NCBI GenBank assembly: GCA_036677685.1
Contig: JAVBWA010000024.1
Location: 62,001-126,000, forward strand
DNA from: JAQUBU01 sp036677685
GTDB lineage: Bacteria; Bacillota; Syntrophomonadia; Syntrophomonadales; Syntrophomonadaceae
DNA length: 64,000 nt
Reading direction: 5' to 3'
Shown: one piece after another, positions 60,340-64,000 of the stretch
Layout: every line of letters begins with the position of its first letter
Numbering within the stretch: the stretch's first letter is position 1
The notes under the pieces: model-generated
Database searches by the model: none
Told to the model about the DNA's origin: nothing
The model's input: the letters and a program-made list of their open reading frames with translations, nothing else
Program-made: the position numbers and the translations under genes

Positions 60340-61815
60340 ATGGAAAAACCTATCGACAAAAGTTACAAGCTCTTTATTGGGGGTAAATGGGTGGACAGCA
60401 AGGAAGGCCAGACCTTTAACGCCCACTGTCCCGCCAATGGGGAGATGCTTGCAACCTGTGTGAACGGCAGCCGGGAAGATGTCGATGATGCAGTGAAGGC
60501 GGCCTGGAAAGCCTATGAAACCTGGAAAGATGTCAGTCCTCAGGAGCGGGCCGGTTATCTGCTCAAGATCGCCGACAAGATTGAAGAGAATGCCGCAAAA
60601 CTGGCTATGGTGGAAACCCTGGACAACGGCAAACCCATTCGGGAAACTACTCTTATTGATGTTCCTTTTGGTATAGATCATTTTCGCTATTTTGCCGGTG
60701 CCATAAGAACCGAAGAAGGCTCCGCCAATATGCTCAATCAATCACATATGAGCCTCATTTTGCGGGAACCCATCGGGGTAGTAGGCCAGATCATCCCCTG
60801 GAATTTCCCCTTCCTGATGGCCTGCTGGAAAATAGCCCCCGCTCTGGCGGCCGGGGACACGGTAGTAATGAAACCATCTTCGGAGACTTCTTTGAGCTTG
60901 TTGGAGCTGGCCAAGATTTTCGAAGAAGTTCTGCCTCCCGGTGTAGTAAACGTGGTTACCGGGAAAGGTTCCACAACCGGAAATTATGTTCTGGAACATG
61001 AAGGATTCCGCAAGCTGGCTTTCACCGGATCTACCGAAGTGGGATATCAAATTGCCGATGCCGCCGCCAAAAAGCTGATACCGTCAACTCTGGAACTGGG
61101 CGGAAAATCAGCTAACATATACTTCCCCGACTGCAATTTTGACAGGGCAATCGAAGGAACCATGCTGGGAATTCTGTTCAACCAGGGCCAGGTATGCTGC
61201 GCCGGTTCCAGGGTATTCGTCCATAAAGATATTTACGACAAATTCCTGGCTGCCATGGTTGAAAGTTTTAATAAGGTAAAAGTCGGTATGCCGTGGGAAA
61301 TGGAGACCCAAATGGGCAGTCAGATCAATAAAGGCCAGGTCAACATCATTCTGGACTATGTTGAGATAGGTAAGAAGGAAGGCGCCAGGCTGGCCTGTGG
61401 TGGTTACAAGATAACTGAAAATGGAATGGACAAGGGCAACTTTGTCAAACCCACGATTTTGGCCGATGTAAACAACAAGATGAGAGTAGCCCAGGAAGAA
61501 ATCTTCGGACCGGCTGTGGTGGTTATCCCCTTCAAAGACGAAAAAGAAGTTATCGATATGGCCAACGACAACGAGTACGGCCTGGGCGGTGCCGTGTGGA
61601 CCCAGGACATTAACCGCGCCTTGCGGGTAGCCAGAGCGGTAGAAACCGGCCGGATGTGGATTAACACCTATAACCAAATTGATGCCGGGGCTCCTTTTGG
61701 CGGTTACAAAAAATCCGGTATCGGACGTGAAACCCATAAGATGATACTGGATCACTATACCCAGTGCAAGAACATTTACATTAGTATGGACGAAGGCCCC
61801 TTCGGACTCTACTAA
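60340..61815 (+). CDS. NAD(P)-dependent aldehyde dehydrogenase
   Basis: 491 residues. PWNFPFLMACWKIAPALAAG, the catalytic Glu in TLELGGKSANIYFPD, and the nucleophile Cys in FNQGQVCCAGSRVF near residue 287 are all present. It ends with GGYKKSGIGRETHKMILDHYTQCK. It is similar to the broad ALDH2/AldA group. Control by an AcoR-like activator suggests induction by an alcohol, acetoin or aldehyde-yielding substrate. GAGGAGG lies before the ATG. Confidence 0.93.
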   Translation: MEKPIDKSYKLFIGGKWVDSKEGQTFNAHCPANGEMLATCVNGSREDVDDAVKAAWKAYETWKDVSPQERAGYLLKIADKIEENAAKLAMVETLDNGKPIRETTLIDVPFGIDHFRYFAGAIRTEEGSANMLNQSHMSLILREPIGVVGQIIPWNFPFLMACWKIAPALAAGDTVVMKPSSETSLSLLELAKIFEEVLPPGVVNVVTGKGSTTGNYVLEHEGFRKLAFTGSTEVGYQIADAAAKKLIPSTLELGGKSANIYFPDCNFDRAIEGTMLGILFNQGQVCCAGSRVFVHKDIYDKFLAAMVESFNKVKVGMPWEMETQMGSQINKGQVNIILDYVEIGKKEGARLACGGYKITENGMDKGNFVKPTILADVNNKMRVAQEEIFGPAVVVIPFKDEKEVIDMANDNEYGLGGAVWTQDINRALRVARAVETGRMWINTYNQIDAGAPFGGYKKSGIGRETHKMILDHYTQCKNIYISMDEGPFGLY

Positions 61816-61958
61816 AATTCGAGAGGAAACGCCTCTAAATTCTTAATGGGTAATTTTGAAATTTAGGCCGACTTTAGCGGGCCATTGGCCCTCTAAAGCC
61901 GGCAGGATAGTTAATGGGATGAAGCTGCTGCAATTACCGAAGGAAAGGTTGCGGAGTT

Positions 61959-62765
61959 GTGAAAGTCTTGATTCTGCACAAAAATGAAGCTGAAGCATAT
62001 AAAATGGCCCATGCAATATTTTCCGATTTTCAAGCCCGAAATATTGAGGCAGTGCTACAGGAAAAGACGGACCTGCAATTGTTGCCGGACTACACCTTGC
62101 TAGTCGTTTTGGGGGGAGATGGGACGATATTGGAATGCGCCCACTCTTTGGCCGGAAACGATATACCCTTGTTGGGCATTAATTTTGGCAAGGTAGGCTT
62201 CTTAAGCAGTATTGAGCCTGATGATTGGCCATCGGTTTTGGAAAAGCTTATCCGACAAAATTATACCCTGGATAAACGCATGATGCTCGATGTTGAAATC
62301 ATCAGAAACGGGCAGGCTTTTCATCTGGGTAAAGCACTGAATGATGCGGTAATCAGATCCCAAGTGCTGCACATCATTACCTTGAAGTTATCCATAAACG
62401 GCAGTCCGTATGCGATTTACCGGGCTGATGGAGTAGTATGTGCCACACCCACCGGATCTACGGCTTATTCCTATTCGGCCGGCGGACCGGTTCTGGTTCC
62501 TGACCTGGAAGCGGTTGCGGTTACCCCGGTTTGCCCGCAGTTGTCCTGCTCTCGGGCTCTGATAGTAGCTGCCGATACGAAACTGGAATTGACCGTGGAT
62601 TCAGAATATGGTGCAGGTATTGCGCTGGATGGGAAAAAGGAAATGGATTTGATTAATGGAGACCAAATTATAATAGGGAAGTCTTCGCAGACCATTAGTT
62701 TTGTCCGCATTAATACAACTCCCATTATGAAAAGAATTAGATATTGCCGCAGCCGGATATCATAA
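61959..62765 (+). CDS. nadK: NAD kinase
   Basis: 268 residues. Phosphorylates NAD to NADP. LVVLGGDGTILECA (GGDG), NDAVIRS and TPTGSTAYSYSAGGP are diagnostic. The GTG start is preceded by a GGAG only 2 bases away, so translation may be weak or start elsewhere. Confidence 0.92.
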   Translation: MKVLILHKNEAEAYKMAHAIFSDFQARNIEAVLQEKTDLQLLPDYTLLVVLGGDGTILECAHSLAGNDIPLLGINFGKVGFLSSIEPDDWPSVLEKLIRQNYTLDKRMMLDVEIIRNGQAFHLGKALNDAVIRSQVLHIITLKLSINGSPYAIYRADGVVCATPTGSTAYSYSAGGPVLVPDLEAVAVTPVCPQLSCSRALIVAADTKLELTVDSEYGAGIALDGKKEMDLINGDQIIIGKSSQTISFVRINTTPIMKRIRYCRSRIS

Positions 62766-62882
62766 TTAGGTACGAGGGATTAGGAAACAGGAAGCTATTA
62801 TACCTTTAGTATTATTTGCCTGATGGTAATCATTCCAATGAAGAAGTGAAACTTTTTAAGAGAGGAGAGGGTGATTATCAAC

Positions 62883-63434
62883 ATGGAATACAATTGTAAT
62901 TGTAAAGAAAGCCCTCAAAATACGGTGCTCCCGGATGCATTGCTTGATTTAAGCGAAATGGACACCGTTTTAAAAGAATATAAAGACCAGGCCGGCAGTC
63001 TGGTGACAGTACTGCAGAAAACCCAGGAGATATACGGTTACTTGCCATTGCAGGTATTAAGGCACATATCCCTGGAAATGAAAATAAAGCCCGCCCAGGT
63101 GTATGGAGTGGCAACTTTCTACACCCAGTTCCGCTTTACTCCGGTGGGTAAATATTTGATTCTGCTTTGCCAGGGCACGGCTTGTCATGTAAATGGTTCC
63201 GAACGCATCGAAACTGCTATTTGTCAGGAATTAAACATTAAGCCGGGAGAAACCACTCCCAATCGATTGTTTAGCCTTAACAATGTTGCGTGTCTGGGCT
63301 GCTGCAGCCTGGCTCCGGTTATGATGATCAACGGTCAGGCCTATGGTCCTCTCACTCCGGATAAAGCCGTTAACATCATCAAAGATTTGTATGTCCGGGA
63401 ACAAGCAGTTGAAGAGGGGGGCGGGCAATCATGA
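62883..63434 (+). CDS. NuoE/HydC-like [2Fe-2S] subunit
   Basis: 183 residues. The thioredoxin-like 2Fe-2S fold carries cysteines in CQGTACHVNG and CLGCCSLAPVMMING. The N-terminal helical bundle is YGYLPLQVLRHISLEMKIKPAQVYGVATFYTQFRF. In anaerobes this is the small electron-input subunit of NADH-dependent or electron-bifurcating [FeFe] hydrogenases (HydABC/Hnd) or NADH:acceptor complexes. The stop overlaps the NuoF-like start (ATGA). The ATG at 62883 is favoured over a GTG at 62871. Confidence 0.88.
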   Translation: MEYNCNCKESPQNTVLPDALLDLSEMDTVLKEYKDQAGSLVTVLQKTQEIYGYLPLQVLRHISLEMKIKPAQVYGVATFYTQFRFTPVGKYLILLCQGTACHVNGSERIETAICQELNIKPGETTPNRLFSLNNVACLGCCSLAPVMMINGQAYGPLTPDKAVNIIKDLYVREQAVEEGGGQS

Positions 63435-64000
63435 AAATACGGGTAGGGCTGGGAAGCTGTGGGATGGCGGCAGGCGCCTTAAAGGTTATGGGCTTCCTGC
63501 AAGCGGAACTGGTCCGGCGCAAGCTGGACATGGAGATCCAAAGGACCGGCTGTGTGGGTATGTGCCACAACGAACCGCTGGTGGATGTCATTGATGACAA
63601 CGGCAAGGTTTTTACCTATGGTCATGTAAATGAAGATATAGCTGCAGCGATTATTGAAAGCCACCTGATCGGCGGAATGCCGTTGAAAGAATACCTCGTG
63701 AACAGTAGCGATAAACCCAACAAATTTTTAACCCGGCAGGTGCGGGTGGCCTTGCGCAATTGCGGGAGCATGGATCCTGAGAAAATCGAAGATTATGTGG
63801 CTCAGGGCGGCTACCAGGCAGTGAAAAAGGCTATTCTTACCATGAGCCCGGAAGAAGTAATCGAGGAAATAAAAACATCCGGTTTACGCGGTCGGGGAGG
63901 CGGGGGATTCCCCACCTGGTTCAAATGGAATGCAGCCCGCCATAATCCGGGTGTTTGTAAATACATAGTTTGTAATGCCGATGAAGGTGACCCCGGCGCT
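63431..64000 (+). CDS. NuoF/HydB-like NADH-binding subunit, partial (continues past the window)
   Basis: Only the first 190 residues are in the window. An N-terminal thioredoxin-like 2Fe-2S extension (RTGCVGMCHNEPLVDV) is typical of HndC/HydB rather than respiratory NuoF. The FMN/NADH fold then begins with GLRGRGGGGFPTWFKW and YIVCNADEGDPGA. With the upstream NuoE-like gene it should form the diaphorase part of a hydrogenase. Confidence 0.9.
   Translation, partial: MKIRVGLGSCGMAAGALKVMGFLQAELVRRKLDMEIQRTGCVGMCHNEPLVDVIDDNGKVFTYGHVNEDIAAAIIESHLIGGMPLKEYLVNSSDKPNKFLTRQVRVALRNCGSMDPEKIEDYVAQGGYQAVKKAILTMSPEEVIEEIKTSGLRGRGGGGFPTWFKWNAARHNPGVCKYIVCNADEGDPGA

Noticed and set aside
61108..61755. 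215-codon open frame antisense to the aldehyde dehydrogenase
   Set aside because: It lies wholly opposite a clear, motif-complete enzyme and has no RBS or family signature; it is a codon-bias shadow.

Overview
The window looks like chromosomal DNA from an anaerobic, endospore-forming member of the Clostridia. It most resembles a syntrophic fatty-acid oxidiser of the Syntrophomonas type; this is inferred from gene content, not from a marker gene. Supporting signs are a sigma-54-driven 3-hydroxybutyryl-CoA dehydrogenase / thiolase / CoA-transferase set, a four-subunit 2-oxoacid:ferredoxin oxidoreductase, an NADH-linked hydrogenase or NuoEF-type pair, the sporulation pair ytrH-ytrI, a T-box leader, and consensus AAGGAGG ribosome binding sites. 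I saw no rRNA, tRNA or CRISPR array.

Layout. 0.1-6.0 kb: a BlaI/BlaR1-like pair with its operator, then a YdjI-YdjG-YdjH-like envelope operon without a pspA gene. 6.3-9.1 kb: a repeat carrying a 47-codon gene, a PAS protein, hpt and a kinase-like fusion protein. 9.1-20 kb: a gene-poor stretch with a promoter-to-terminator unit, a giant S-layer-anchored PI-PLC-like protein, a TetR gene, a Tritrichomonas-like IMP dehydrogenase, a MerR/cytochrome b pair and a membrane protein. 20.4-25.2 kb: a V4R / hybrid kinase / HD-GYP signalling operon. 25.3-32.1 kb: an AT-rich accessory (defence) island with an orphan RelB-like antitoxin, a Phd-Uma2 fusion, RHH and XRE regulators, a decayed REP-associated transposase, a retron (predicted msr-msd RNA, small membrane protein, reverse transcriptase) and an HTH / ImmA-IrrE / PIN-like triplet. 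32.2-37.5 kb: an isoleucine-type T-box in front of the 2-oxoacid:ferredoxin oxidoreductase operon, then a CbiT-like protein and a DUF4825 protein. 37.6-45 kb: a MITE, cysteine synthase, a sigma-54 activator and the beta-oxidation-type operon. 45-53 kb: a MarR operon, ytrHI, a CbiM/Q/O metal transporter behind a structured leader, and small membrane genes. 53-57.6 kb: an envelope cluster on the minus strand. 57.9-64 kb: an AcoR-like activator, an aldehyde dehydrogenase with a textbook sigma-54 promoter, NAD kinase and NuoE/NuoF-like genes that run off the window.

The most interesting system is the retron at 28.58-30.14 kb. The reverse transcriptase has the retron-specific NAxxH and (V/I)TG motifs. 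It is preceded by a small single-pass membrane protein, and upstream of that lies a 193-nt region flanked by an 8-bp a1/a2 inverted repeat that folds into two msr-like hairpins and a long msd-like stem. The effector candidate is not one I recognise. Next in interest are a duplicated XRE / 47-codon-ORF unit in which each copy has lost a different gene, a switch-like leader before cbiM that is not a cobalamin riboswitch, and families of REP-like, MITE and foldback repeats.
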